A DNA stretch of 64,000 nucleotides from Neptunomonas phycophila (GTDB lineage: Bacteria; Pseudomonadota; Gammaproteobacteria; Pseudomonadales; Balneatricaceae), in assembly GCF_001922575.1 (NCBI RefSeq), contig NZ_MRCI01000001.1:2728001-2792000 (forward strand). The letters are read 5' to 3'. The notes under the pieces are model-generated. The model had not been told where the DNA came from, searched no databases, and saw only the letters and a list, made by a program, of their open reading frames with translations. Numbering within the stretch: the first letter of the stretch is position 1; the number at the start of each line of letters is the position of its first letter. This document shows, piece after piece, positions 1-9,090 of this stretch. Both the position numbers and the translations under genes were made by a program.

Positions 1-1032
1 ACGCGGCTGTATATCAACAACGACCTGCGCATGATCCGACTGTTTATGATTCCCAACACCATCACTTTGCAAATGGGCGTTGTAGACTTTGTAATCAGCG
101 ACCTTTCCCAAGCTATCGTGGTTTTTCTGATTTAACGCGTTCGATACTAAAATATAATCCAGCACATCACCTTCACCGCGGTAAATGTGTGTAAACGGTC
201 GCGCTTGCTGGCGCATACCTTCGGCAAGATCAAAGGTATCTGCCAGACGGTAGTCATATAAGCCAGCTTTAACTCCAGGCGGCCATTCCGTCTGTTTAAT
301 GCCACCTATTTCGTAAATATTGTCCTGCATTTTTAGCGCGGCAATAGGGATCGAGTTTGCCCTGTCGTTTAGGTCCCCCAATAAAACAACAGGCTGCGAC
401 ACTGAAAACTCCAGTTCACGACTTACGTCATGATATAAAGCGGTAGCTTCTGCCCCTCGCTGCAACAGCGACGCAACATGTCCTCTTGAGAGCCGCTGTA
501 AGGTGTCACTTCCACGCAAAGCCCAATCTACATCATCACTGTATTCTAAATCATCGAGTTTGGGGCGTTTGGATTTGAGATGCGTCACATAGACCAATAC
601 TTCACCTAACCCCTCACCGGCATCAATTCTGGCCCGGATCGGTAATCGGCTAAACATAAAGTCCATGGTGAGCGGCAGTTCGTCTAATAGGGTTTCGCTG
701 ACTTCCACTGTATCTAGGGCGTCAATACGATAGCGTGACGCCAGCGCCACAACAGGTTTAATAAACACATCAGGGTATTCTGGATCCCGTGCTGGTGTAT
801 CAACCGTGCAAAAATAAGGATAGCCAACCGACTCTGTTAGTTGCTGGAGTTCTTTAACGCTAAACACTTCCTGAAAGCCAACAACATCTGCATCTAACAG
901 GCGCAGTTGGTCTTTTATCCACTGCTTCTTATCATTCCATGATTGATCAGAATAACGGTTAGATGACGAGAGTTCGTACCAATAGTAGGGTGGTGCTGCA
1001 AACTGATATAAATTAAAGGTGGCGAGCTTCAT
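1..1032 (-). CDS. Endonuclease/exonuclease/phosphatase family protein, 3' end cut by window edge
   Basis: The reading frame opens at the ATG at 1032 and stays open to base 1, giving 344 visible residues with no stop. The first residues, MKLATFNLYQ, carry the family's N-terminal Asn. E55 lies in GFQEVFS and is the expected metal-binding Glu. A THLKSKRP segment and an LLGDLND segment follow, and the frame reaches the closing SDH motif just before the edge, so only a few residues should be missing. This is the DNase I/exonuclease III-like phosphodiesterase fold. The substrate (nucleic acid, inositol phosphate or lipid) cannot be told from the sequence. No signal peptide is evident. Confidence 0.85.
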   Translation of the reverse strand, partial: MKLATFNLYQFAAPPYYWYELSSSNRYSDQSWNDKKQWIKDQLRLLDADVVGFQEVFSVKELQQLTESVGYPYFCTVDTPARDPEYPDVFIKPVVALASRYRIDALDTVEVSETLLDELPLTMDFMFSRLPIRARIDAGEGLGEVLVYVTHLKSKRPKLDDLEYSDDVDWALRGSDTLQRLSRGHVASLLQRGAEATALYHDVSRELEFSVSQPVVLLGDLNDRANSIPIAALKMQDNIYEIGGIKQTEWPPGVKAGLYDYRLADTFDLAEGMRQQARPFTHIYRGEGDVLDYILVSNALNQKNHDSLGKVADYKVYNAHLQSDGVGNHKQSDHAQVVVDIQPR

Positions 1033-1207
1033 AACTATTCCCTTGCCTCATCGCTAACGACTGCATCCTGCTGCGACGCGTTCATTATTATTGATCCATT
1101 AATTGGGCGCCTTGTAGTCTAACTCGGTGCCACAAACACAGTCAGTGTACCGCTGAATATTGAACACTCGATGACAGCTTTAGTTCCTTAAACAAGCGTT
1201 TACTTTT
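1033..1207. other. Short intergenic stretch, no gene seen
   Basis: These 175 bases separate two minus-strand genes. They should hold the promoter of the nuclease-family gene and the end of the DUF501 transcript. No convincing terminator hairpin or small reading frame with a ribosome site was seen. Confidence 0.4.
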
Positions 1208-1741
1208 TTATAGAAGGTAGTCTCGCTCGTTTAAAGCAAACTCTTGATCCATTAACTCACCAATCACATTACCGGCCACTAAATGATGTGCATACTGCAT
1301 GTGCAAGCAACGTACCTTATCCCATTGCGAGATACCGCCGATACCATAGCGCGTAAACATTTCAGTAAAACCCAACGCTTCTATCTGGGCTTTATCTTCA
1401 GGCAGCATAAGCTCCCAACGCGCCTGAACATAATCCCGTTGATTGGCCAAATAGGCTTCGCGCAGTGCTTCGTCGTGTTGCAAACGCTGCTCTACATCTT
1501 TCACGAAGCCTTTGCCCTCAATCTGTCCTATCGCTTTACCTAGCTCTTTAGACGATAGCCAATACAGGGTAGGAAAAGGTACTTTCCCAACCAACGAACG
1601 CATCTGCAATACTAAGGGGGTGCCGCTGGGTGAGCGAGCCGCAATGCCGACTAAGCCCTCGGGTTCTCGTCCTATTTGTGTACGGATGAGCGCGCGCTCA
1701 TCATCAGTTACAGGAGGCGCGGCGTTGGGAACTACAGACAT
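1208..1741 (-). CDS. DUF501 family protein
   Basis: A 177-residue cytoplasmic protein. The segment IGREPEGLVGIAARSPSG, followed by the PFPTLYWL block, is typical of DUF501. The C-terminal part holds a Cys-His stretch (RCLHMQYAHHL) in the usual place for the family. The function of DUF501 is not known. The start ATG at 1741 has a GAGAGTG ribosome site. It stands alone between recG and the nuclease-family gene on the same strand. Confidence 0.85.
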   Translation of the reverse strand: MSVVPNAAPPVTDDERALIRTQIGREPEGLVGIAARSPSGTPLVLQMRSLVGKVPFPTLYWLSSKELGKAIGQIEGKGFVKDVEQRLQHDEALREAYLANQRDYVQARWELMLPEDKAQIEALGFTEMFTRYGIGGISQWDKVRCLHMQYAHHLVAGNVIGELMDQEFALNERDYLL

Positions 1742-1817
1742 ATCACTCTCTTTTAAATTCGGCTGGTTAAATCAATATGGCTAATACGTCAAAGGGACGG
1801 TGATTCAAAAATATAGC

Positions 1818-3896
1818 TTAAACATGCCCATACTCTTCACCCTGCCCCAACCATCGGCGGGTAATCGCCTGCATAATGGACGGGTTGCGTGATATGGGTT
1901 CGGCCACCTGACGTACCCGCTCTAATAAATCTTTATCGCGTTGCAGGTCAGCAATTTTAAATTGCATCATGCCGGTTTGTCGCGTGCCTAGCACTTCTCC
2001 TGGTCCACGTAGCTCCAAATCTTTCTCTGCGATAATGAAACCATCGGTCGTTTCGCGCATCACCGCTAATCGAGCCTTCCCCTGCTTAGAAAGCGGCGCA
2101 TGATACATAAGCACACAGAAACTTTCGACTGACCCGCGTCCAACACGGCCACGCAATTGGTGCAATTGTGACAAGCCCAAACGCTCAGGATTTTCGATAA
2201 TCATGACACTGGAATTAGGCACATCCACTCCGACTTCAATCACCGTTGTTGCCACCAGCAAATCAAGCTCTGCTGCTTTAAACTGCGCCATAACATCGGC
2301 TTTTTCTTTGGCTTTCATACGCCCATGCACAAGTCCTATACGCAACTCAGGCAACTGCTCTTTCAATAGTGCCTCGGCCACTTCTGCTGCTTGGCACTGC
2401 ATCACCTCCGACTCTTCGATGAGAGTACATACCCAGTAGGCTTGACGCCCCTCACTACACGCTGCACGTACACGCTCAATCACCTGATCTCGACGGCTAT
2501 CAGCAATCACTACCGTATTGACAGGGGTTCGGCCTGGTGGGAGTTCATCAATAATGGAACAGTCCAAATCCGCGTAGGCGCTCATGGTTAACGTACGAGG
2601 GATAGGTGTGGCTGTCATGATAAGTTGATGAGGCGTTTTAACACCGTCACGGCCCTTTTCACGCAGACTCAAACGCTGATGCACACCAAAACGATGCTGT
2701 TCATCGATCACAGCCAAGCCTAAGTTGTAAAAGCGCACATCCTCTTGGAACAACGCATGCGTACCGACCACTATTTGCGCGCTTCCATCAGCAATAGCGG
2801 CCAACTGGGACTCTCGCTGCTTCCCTTTAACTTTACCCGCCAGCCAAGCGACTTTTAGCCCGAGCGGCTCAGCCCATTGAGTAAAGTTTTGGAAGTGCTG
2901 CTCTGCTAATATCTCGGTCGGGGCCATCACTGCCGCCTGAAAGTTATTCTCAACAGCCTGTAACGCAGCGTAAGCGGCAACGACCGTTTTACCTGACCCT
3001 ACATCCCCCTGCACTAGACGCAGCATAGGAATAGGTTTTTCGAGATCACGCGCAACCTCTCCACAGACGCGTAATTGAGCATTTGTCATCGCGAACGGCA
3101 AACCATCCAAGAACGGTTGTGTATAGAGCCCAGTCGACATAAACGCTGGTGCGCCGTCTTGCTGCACTTTTTGGCGAAGTTGCAGCAAAGTGAGATGATG
3201 TGCCAGCAGCTCTTCAAATGCTAAGCGCCGCTGCGACGGGTGCATGCCCTTTTGTAACTGATCGACATTAGCATCAACCGGCGGAGCGTGGAGATACTTA
3301 AGCGAGGTCTTTAACTCAGGCAAGCGCCATTGCTGGCGCATGTCAGCTGGGATCAACTCCGTTAAATTGCCGGTTTCTAGCCAGCTTAATGCCTGCGCGA
3401 TAAGCGCCCGCATACGATTTTGCTGCAAACCCTCGGTCATGGGGTAAACCGGGGTTAAGTGCTCGTCAACAGGTTTGATACCCGTATCTGCTGCAGCACT
3501 GTATTCTGGATGCACCATTTCTAAACCAGATGGCCCCGGACGCGCTTCGCCAAAGCAGCGCACAGTTTTACCCACCGCTAATCCGTTCTTTTGTGCTGCC
3601 GAAAAATGAAAGAAGCGTAACGTAATGGTTCCCGTACCATCTTGCACACGGCATAACAGGCTACGTCGCTTGCCCATCAACACATCGCTAGCGCGAATCG
3701 TCCCTTCGATCACACACTCATCGCCGGGACGTAAACTACCAATGGGCAAAATACGAGTGCGGTCTTGATAACGCAACGGCAGATGAAACAGCAGATCCTG
3801 CAAATTCAGAATCCCTAACCGTTCCAACTTCAGTGCCAATGCAGCGCCAACCCCTTTCAGCGTTGTCACCGATGGTGAGTCATACACACTAGTCAT
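1818..3896 (-). CDS. recG: ATP-dependent DNA helicase RecG
   Basis: At 692 residues it is almost the same length as E. coli RecG. It has an N-terminal wedge/OB-fold region (about residues 1-240), then a superfamily 2 helicase core. The core has Walker A GDVGSGKT, a DEQH box inside VIDEQHRFGVHQR, a TATPIPRT motif III and the QLRGRVGRG motif VI. RecG remodels stalled replication forks and branch-migrates Holliday junctions. The gene starts 6 bases after the oxyR stop, so the two are very likely cotranscribed, as in Pseudomonas. Confidence 0.97.
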   Translation of the reverse strand: MTSVYDSPSVTTLKGVGAALALKLERLGILNLQDLLFHLPLRYQDRTRILPIGSLRPGDECVIEGTIRASDVLMGKRRSLLCRVQDGTGTITLRFFHFSAAQKNGLAVGKTVRCFGEARPGPSGLEMVHPEYSAAADTGIKPVDEHLTPVYPMTEGLQQNRMRALIAQALSWLETGNLTELIPADMRQQWRLPELKTSLKYLHAPPVDANVDQLQKGMHPSQRRLAFEELLAHHLTLLQLRQKVQQDGAPAFMSTGLYTQPFLDGLPFAMTNAQLRVCGEVARDLEKPIPMLRLVQGDVGSGKTVVAAYAALQAVENNFQAAVMAPTEILAEQHFQNFTQWAEPLGLKVAWLAGKVKGKQRESQLAAIADGSAQIVVGTHALFQEDVRFYNLGLAVIDEQHRFGVHQRLSLREKGRDGVKTPHQLIMTATPIPRTLTMSAYADLDCSIIDELPPGRTPVNTVVIADSRRDQVIERVRAACSEGRQAYWVCTLIEESEVMQCQAAEVAEALLKEQLPELRIGLVHGRMKAKEKADVMAQFKAAELDLLVATTVIEVGVDVPNSSVMIIENPERLGLSQLHQLRGRVGRGSVESFCVLMYHAPLSKQGKARLAVMRETTDGFIIAEKDLELRGPGEVLGTRQTGMMQFKIADLQRDKDLLERVRQVAEPISRNPSIMQAITRRWLGQGEEYGHV

Positions 3897-3902
3897 GAGG
3901 CG

Positions 3903-4817
3903 TTAAGCCGCTCCGTCCTCAATTTTAATTTCGCACTGGCTAACCGCTTCAACTAACGCGTCAATAGCCTGAGGCCGCGGAAAGCTCGCACGCCATGCCA
4001 CAGCAACCGTACGCATAGGTTGCGGCGCTTTAAAGGGCCGTGTTTCTACCAAGTCAGAATGGTAATACCCTTCGGTAGCCGAAACCGGCAGCACACTGGC
4101 TCCTAATCCGCTAGCCACCATCATCCGAATGGTCTCTAGTGATGAACCTTCCGTTACCGTTTGATGCTGCTGAATCGCTTGCGTTAACGTTGGACAGCTT
4201 TCTAACACTTGATCACGGAAGCAATGACCTTCGCCCAACATGAGCAGTTCGGTGTTAGCAAGGCCGCTCGAATCAATCTGCTTTTGCTCACACCACGGAT
4301 GCTTTTTAGGCAACAACATCACAAAAGGCTCATCATATAAGGTACGTGTTACGACATCGGGTTCTTCAAAAGGCAGTGCAATGATAATGGCATCCAGCTC
4401 GCCATTACGCAGTTTCTCGCGTAAACGCGCCGTAAAATTTTCTTCAATGTACAACGGCATATGTGGCGCCAGTTTTTGAACTTCAGGCACCAAGTGTGGA
4501 AACAAATAAGGCCCAATCGTATAAATAGCACCGACGCGCAGCGGCGACTTAAGTTGATCTTTACCGAACTGCGCTAAATCTTTGATGGTATCAGCTTGCT
4601 GCAAAACGTTTTTTGCCTGTTCGACGATTTGCTTACCCACATCGGTCAAACGCACGGCGTTTTTGCTGCGCTCAAACAACGCCACACTTAACTCATCTTC
4701 CAGCTTTTTCACAGCAATCGACAACGTTGGTTGGCTAACAAAACACTTTTCGGCTGCTCGGCCAAAATGTTGCTCTTTCGCTAAAGTCACTATGTAACGC
4801 AGCTCAGTCAGCGTCAT
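3903..4817 (-). CDS. oxyR: Hydrogen peroxide-sensing LysR regulator OxyR
   Basis: This 304-residue protein has a LysR N-terminal winged helix (LTELRYIVTLAKEQHFGRAA) and a substrate-binding-like effector domain. The two redox cysteines sit at C199 and C208, in GHCFRDQ and LESC, exactly the E. coli OxyR positions, so peroxide sensing by disulfide formation is well supported. It would activate catalase, alkyl hydroperoxide reductase and similar genes; none of these lie in the window. It is transcribed with recG and is divergent from the epimerase-like gene across 64 bases. Confidence 0.96.
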   Translation of the reverse strand: MTLTELRYIVTLAKEQHFGRAAEKCFVSQPTLSIAVKKLEDELSVALFERSKNAVRLTDVGKQIVEQAKNVLQQADTIKDLAQFGKDQLKSPLRVGAIYTIGPYLFPHLVPEVQKLAPHMPLYIEENFTARLREKLRNGELDAIIIALPFEEPDVVTRTLYDEPFVMLLPKKHPWCEQKQIDSSGLANTELLMLGEGHCFRDQVLESCPTLTQAIQQHQTVTEGSSLETIRMMVASGLGASVLPVSATEGYYHSDLVETRPFKAPQPMRTVAVAWRASFPRPQAIDALVEAVSQCEIKIEDGAA

Positions 4818-4881
4818 GGGTAAAATCCTCTGTTATCATGCTTACACGCCTGTGGGCGATTATTAAAATCAAGGAGCTATC

Positions 4882-5724
4882 ATGCGTAAACCTAAAGTAC
4901 TCATCGCCGGCTGCGGTGACGTCGGCACGGCATTAGGCCTATTACTCATCGATCAAGGATACGAAGTTTACGGTTTACGCCGTACTATAAACCAGCTCCC
5001 TGATAGCATCCATGCTATCAAAGGTGATTTAATTGATAAATCCTCACTATCGGCTCTTGCTGATCTACCCATGTTAGATTACTTGGTTTATAGCGCCGCC
5101 GGAGGTGGTCGAGGTGCAGCTGCCTACCAAGGCACCTACATCGATGGATTTTCCAATCTAATGCAGTCCTTAACCCACGCCCCAAAGCACACTTTTTTTA
5201 CCTCCAGCACTAGCGTATACGGCCAAAGTAATGGCGAATGGGTCGATGAAACCTCACCCACCGAGCCCAACAGCGAAACGGGTAAAATCATGGTGGCGGC
5301 CGAGCAACAAGTGCTCACTCAACGCAACAGTACCGTCGTGCGCTTTAGCGGCATCTACGGCCCCGGCCGCGACCACCTCATCCGCACCGTACAAGAAGGC
5401 ATTATCGCCCCACCCGAACCCGTGCACTACAGCAATCGCATTCACCGTGATGATTGTGCCGGTGTACTGGCGCATTTAATTGGATTAGTAGTACAAGGCC
5501 AAACCATCGAGCCCATTTATCTGGCCTCAGACGATGCGCCAACACCTATCCATGAGGTGATGAAGTGGTTAGCGCAACAGCGCGGCATAGAAATTAAGGG
5601 GTATAAAGAGATAAGGCGCGGCGGGAGTAAGCGGTGTAGGAATGAAAAATTAAAGAGACTTTCTTATCAATTGAAAACCCCATCTTTTGTAGATGGCTAC
5701 GTAGAGCCTCAGAGCCATCGTTGA
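4882..5724 (+). CDS. NAD(P)-binding SDR/epimerase-family protein (YeeZ-like)
   Basis: A 280-residue extended short-chain dehydrogenase-like protein. The N-terminal nucleotide-binding loop is GCGDVG (residues 10-15). A YSAAGGG stretch follows, then an FFTSSTSVYG segment with the Ser and Tyr of the usual active-site neighbourhood. RFSGIYGPGRD matches the NAD-dependent epimerase signature. This resembles YeeZ-type proteins, whose substrate is unknown. An AAGGAG ribosome site precedes the ATG. It is the only plus-strand gene in this section, divergent from oxyR, and ends in a terminator shared with the ABC operon. Confidence 0.85.
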   Translation: MRKPKVLIAGCGDVGTALGLLLIDQGYEVYGLRRTINQLPDSIHAIKGDLIDKSSLSALADLPMLDYLVYSAAGGGRGAAAYQGTYIDGFSNLMQSLTHAPKHTFFTSSTSVYGQSNGEWVDETSPTEPNSETGKIMVAAEQQVLTQRNSTVVRFSGIYGPGRDHLIRTVQEGIIAPPEPVHYSNRIHRDDCAGVLAHLIGLVVQGQTIEPIYLASDDAPTPIHEVMKWLAQQRGIEIKGYKEIRRGGSKRCRNEKLKRLSYQLKTPSFVDGYVEPQSHR

Positions 5725-5727
5725 TAA

Positions 5728-5753
5728 AAAAGCCCCGGTAAATACCGAGGCTT
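5728..5753. terminator. Bidirectional rho-independent terminator
   Basis: The arms are AAAGCC(C)CGGTA and TACCG(A)GGCTTT, with A and T runs outside the stem. It sits between the convergent ends of the epimerase-like gene and the ABC permease gene and can serve both. Confidence 0.8.
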
Positions 5754-5757
5754 TATA

Positions 5758-6483
5758 TCACTGCTTCTCAACCCCTAGCGGATCTATTGCAGGCTTATAA
5801 TACTGATACCGGTTAAAGCGGTTTTCCATAAAGCGAAATAGCAATATAACAGCCCCTGCCATCAGCAAGTAGATAACACCAGCGGCTGTGAATAACTCAA
5901 CCGGTGTATAAGTTCGTGCCTGTATAGTTCTTGCCATGCCGGTGAGATCTAACAAGGTAATGGTAGAGGCCAGCGCGCTGCTTTTTAGCATTAAAATAAC
6001 TTCGTTACCGTAAGCGGGCAAGGCAATACCAAAGGCGCGGGGCAAGACGATACGGCGGGTTTTTAGCCACCAATTCATACCAAATGCATCGGCCGCTTCA
6101 ATTTCACCACGCGGTATGGCTTGGATTGCACCGCGAAATAGCTCGGCACTGTACGCTGCTGTATTTAATGAAAAAGCGATAATGGCGCACCAATACGGCT
6201 CTTTTAGCACAGGCCATAATGCCGATTCGCGAATCACATCAAACTGCGCCGATCCGTAATAGATCAAGAAGATCTGTATAAGTAGCGGCGTGCCGCGGAA
6301 AAAGTAGATAAAACAAAACGGTAAGAAACGCACAACCGGGTTTTGTGAAGCACGCATTAGCGCAATAGGAACGGCCAGTATCACACCAACAAGGCCCGAA
6401 ATAACGACCAACTCTAATGTGAGCAATGCTCCATCCAACAAGCGCGGTAGGTATTTGATGATGACATCCCAATCCCAACTCAT
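5758..6483 (-). CDS. Polar amino acid ABC transporter permease (HisM/ArtM-like)
   Basis: This 241-residue membrane protein has about five transmembrane segments and the binding-protein-dependent permease motif, seen as EIEAADAFGMNWWLKTRRIVLP, which couples to the ATPase. The N-terminal LLDGALLTLELVVISG segment is typical of the HisM/GlnP group. It is the last gene of the four-gene operon, and its ATG overlaps the stop of the other permease by four bases, so a heterodimeric channel is expected. It lies in the inner membrane. Confidence 0.9.
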   Translation of the reverse strand: MSWDWDVIIKYLPRLLDGALLTLELVVISGLVGVILAVPIALMRASQNPVVRFLPFCFIYFFRGTPLLIQIFLIYYGSAQFDVIRESALWPVLKEPYWCAIIAFSLNTAAYSAELFRGAIQAIPRGEIEAADAFGMNWWLKTRRIVLPRAFGIALPAYGNEVILMLKSSALASTITLLDLTGMARTIQARTYTPVELFTAAGVIYLLMAGAVILLFRFMENRFNRYQYYKPAIDPLGVEKQ

Positions 6484-7172
6484 GCTTTGTACCTCGCTTG
6501 TGGGTTAACCATACGTTCCATCCATAGCGTAGAGCCCGTCGCTATTGCCGTTAAAATCAGATAGATAACCGCTGCGGCTAGGTAGAAGGTGAAGGGCTCT
6601 TTCGTGGAGCTAATAGCTGTGGTTGCTTGGCGAATAACATCTTGTAAGCCCACTACCGACACTAGCGCCGTATCTTTTAGTAATACTTGAAATAGGTTAC
6701 CCAGCCCCGGTAAGGCGACACGCCATACTTGCGGCAAGATAATGCGGAAAAACGTTTTACCTGGCGTCATGCCCAATGCTTGAGCCGATTCCCATTGGCC
6801 TTTGGGAATAGATAAGATCGCCATTCTAAACACCTCGGTAGCGTATGCCCCAAAGGCGATCGATAGCGCAACAACACCGGCCATGAATGGATTAATCTCT
6901 ATATATTCGTCATAGCCAAACCAACTCGCCACCGCCATAACAATGGCCGAGCCGCCAAAGTAAATAGCAAAGACGATAAGCAGTTCGGGTATACCACGTA
7001 TTAGCGTAGTGTAAGCCGTCGCTAACCAACGCAACACCCGGTAACTGGATAACTTAGCGGCGGCACCTAGCAAACCAAATACCAGACCAACCATCAAACT
7101 AACAACCGCCAATTTAATGGTGACCCACGTGCCGGCCAGTAGAAGATGCCCAAACCCATATAGATCAATCAC
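6480..7172 (-). CDS. Polar amino acid ABC transporter permease (HisQ/ArtQ-like)
   Basis: A 230-residue inner-membrane permease. It has a first segment of the LLAGTWVTIKLAVVSL type, an RGIPELL motif and the coupling loop QWESAQALGMTPGKTFFRIILPQ. The start is GTG at 7172, with a GGGA ribosome site; no better ATG is available. It pairs with the downstream permease (four-base overlap). The binding protein gene upstream is separated by 81 bases. Confidence 0.9.
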   Translation of the reverse strand: MIDLYGFGHLLLAGTWVTIKLAVVSLMVGLVFGLLGAAAKLSSYRVLRWLATAYTTLIRGIPELLIVFAIYFGGSAIVMAVASWFGYDEYIEINPFMAGVVALSIAFGAYATEVFRMAILSIPKGQWESAQALGMTPGKTFFRIILPQVWRVALPGLGNLFQVLLKDTALVSVVGLQDVIRQATTAISSTKEPFTFYLAAAVIYLILTAIATGSTLWMERMVNPQARYKA

Positions 7173-7253
7173 ATTCGTATCCCGTTAAGACGTATCTGTG
7201 CTGTGAACAGGGCACTTAGTGTGCCCTGTTGATCAAGAATAACCCTTAACCTA

Positions 7254-8018
7254 TTAGAAAATAGAGAACGGGAAATACTTAGCGTTGATGGTCTCGTAAG
7301 TACCGTTTTCAACAATCGCTTTAAGCGCTGTATTAAACTTAGCTTTTAGCTCATCGTCACCCTTACGAATAGCGATACCAATTTTATCAACGGTCTCGGT
7401 TTTGATGGTGTCGCCTTTAAATTCGAATTTAGCGCCGGCTTCCGTACGCAACCAATCGTAGGCTGGGAATTTATCAGAGACCAACCCATCTAAACGACCT
7501 GATGCGAGGTCCAAGTAAGCATTATCTTGCGTGTCATAAAGCTTAACCGTTACTACATCACCCAACACGTCTTCTAAATACTGACCAGCAATAGTGGCAC
7601 GCTGAGCGCCCAACGTTTTACCTTCTAAAGAGGCTTTATCTGTAACCAGATCAGTACCTTTAGCTGCAACAAAAGCCAATGCGTTGGTGTAGTACGGATC
7701 AGTAAAATCAACCGCGTTTAGACGCTCTTCTGTGATAGACATTGAGGCAACGATTGCATCAAACTTTTTACCACGCAAGGCTGGGATCATACCGTCCCAA
7801 TCTTGTTCAACGATGGTGCAATCTGCTTTCATTTCTGCGCACAGTGCTTCAGCGATTTCAACATCAAAGCCGATAAGCTCGCCTTTTTCATTTTTCATAT
7901 TGAAAGGTGCATAAGCGCCTTCTGTTGCAATACGAATAGTGTCGGCAGCGACAGCCTGGGTGCCAACGAAAGCACCGGCAACCAGCGTTACAGCAGCAAT
8001 TACGTTACGAATACTCAT
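7254..8018 (-). CDS. Periplasmic Lys/Arg/Orn/His-type binding protein
   Basis: A 254-residue SBP_bac_3 protein. The signal peptide ends near residue 24 (AVA-A). The segment IATEGAYAPFNMKNEKGELIG is followed by the FDVEIAEALC block. C60 and C67 match the disulfide pair of HisJ/ArtJ, pointing to basic amino acids. The DWDGMIPALRGKKFDAIVASMSIT segment is also typical. Exact ligand preference cannot be read from sequence. It is encoded between the ATPase and permease genes, and an AGAGAGA ribosome site suits high expression. Confidence 0.9.
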   Translation of the reverse strand: MSIRNVIAAVTLVAGAFVGTQAVAADTIRIATEGAYAPFNMKNEKGELIGFDVEIAEALCAEMKADCTIVEQDWDGMIPALRGKKFDAIVASMSITEERLNAVDFTDPYYTNALAFVAAKGTDLVTDKASLEGKTLGAQRATIAGQYLEDVLGDVVTVKLYDTQDNAYLDLASGRLDGLVSDKFPAYDWLRTEAGAKFEFKGDTIKTETVDKIGIAIRKGDDELKAKFNTALKAIVENGTYETINAKYFPFSIF

Positions 8019-8059
8019 TCAAGATCTCTCTCTGTTGTATGTGTTGTTATAGATAGGTT

Positions 8060-8836
8060 TTATCCCAGATGACTCGACATAAAGTCTCGCACCCGCTGCG
8101 AAGTAGGGTTGTCGAACACTTGTTCGGGCGGCCCTATCTCCTCAATCTGTCCTTGATGCAAAAATACGACCTGACTGGATACTTCACGGGCAAAACGCAT
8201 TTCATGAGTCACGATCAGCATAGTTCTACCTTCGTCAGCCAGCTCGCGCATAACGCTAAGTACTTCATTGACTAGCTCGGGGTCTAATGCCGATGTTGGC
8301 TCATCAAACAAAAGCACTTGAGGATCCATTGCTAAGGCACGAGCGATAGCAATACGCTGCTGCTGCCCACCTGACAAATTACCCGGATAAGCATGGCGCT
8401 TTTCGTACAGCCCTACTTTTTTTAGCAACTCTTCCGCGCGAGCAGTGGCCTGCTCTTTAGATTGCTTTAAAACATTAATAGGCGCTTCGGTAATGTTATT
8501 AAGAATGGTTTTATGCGGCCAAAGGTTGAAATTTTGAAACACAAATCCGATGCGTGAGCGCATGTGTTCTAGCTGCCGGCGGCTCACTGCCTCCAGCTCA
8601 CCTTCTTTGCCCGGTTTGAGTTTTAACTCTTCACCACCAATGACGATCTCGCCTTTGGCTGGCTGTTCTAGCAAGTTGATACAGCGCAATAATGTACTTT
8701 TACCCGATCCGCTTGACCCTAAAATGGAAATAACATCCCCATCTTTGGCTGTCAGCGATACCCCTTTCAGGACTTCGAGCTTGCCATAAGCTTTGTAAAT
8801 ATCGACCAGTTCAAGGGCTACCTGACTTTCAGACAT
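8060..8836 (-). CDS. Polar amino acid ABC transporter ATP-binding protein (HisP-like)
   Basis: The ATPase has Walker A GSSGSGKST, a Q-loop at VFQNFNLWPH, the signature LSGGQQQR, Walker B LLFDEPTSALD and a switch His (VTHEM). The HisP/GlnQ-type insert between Walker A and the Q-loop is present. I chose the ATG at 8836 (MSESQVAL, 258 residues). It has a GGAA ribosome site, and the 20 extra upstream residues of the longer frame have no match to the family. First gene of the operon, so the order is ATPase, binding protein, Q, M. Confidence 0.9.
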   Translation of the reverse strand: MSESQVALELVDIYKAYGKLEVLKGVSLTAKDGDVISILGSSGSGKSTLLRCINLLEQPAKGEIVIGGEELKLKPGKEGELEAVSRRQLEHMRSRIGFVFQNFNLWPHKTILNNITEAPINVLKQSKEQATARAEELLKKVGLYEKRHAYPGNLSGGQQQRIAIARALAMDPQVLLFDEPTSALDPELVNEVLSVMRELADEGRTMLIVTHEMRFAREVSSQVVFLHQGQIEEIGPPEQVFDNPTSQRVRDFMSSHLG

Positions 8837-9021
8837 AAGTGATTTCCATGTTGGCTCTACATCAGTCTGGGTCGTATGCGCAACAAATGCCACCATACGT
8901 CCGCAATTTTCTTATTGGAAACTTTGACTCAACGGTCTATTTTCCTTATTTGTAATGAAAACACAACTGGCTTTGTCTGAGGAGGGCTTATGTCTTACTT
9001 AGTCAATTGAATGTCGCGATA

Positions 9022-9049
9022 ACAAAAAAGGGAGCTTAAAAGCTCCCTT
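9022..9049 (-). terminator. Terminator after ppk1
   Basis: A perfect 10-base stem, AAGGGAGCTT against AAGCTCCCTT, with a two-base loop and a T run on the minus strand (seen as the A run at 9023-9029). It lies 41 bases past the ppk1 stop. Confidence 0.85.
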
Positions 9050-9090
9050 CTTGCACCAATATAACTGGAAAACGCACTAGTTTGAGGCGA

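Noticed and set aside
5231..5479. Overlapping frames within the epimerase-like gene on both strands
   Set aside because: They overlap conserved coding sequence and have no family features.
8990..9010. Six-codon plus-strand frame (MSYLVN) behind a strong GAGGAGG ribosome-like site
   Set aside because: Far too short for a gene, no downstream plus-strand gene to regulate, and the purine-rich stretch can arise by chance.
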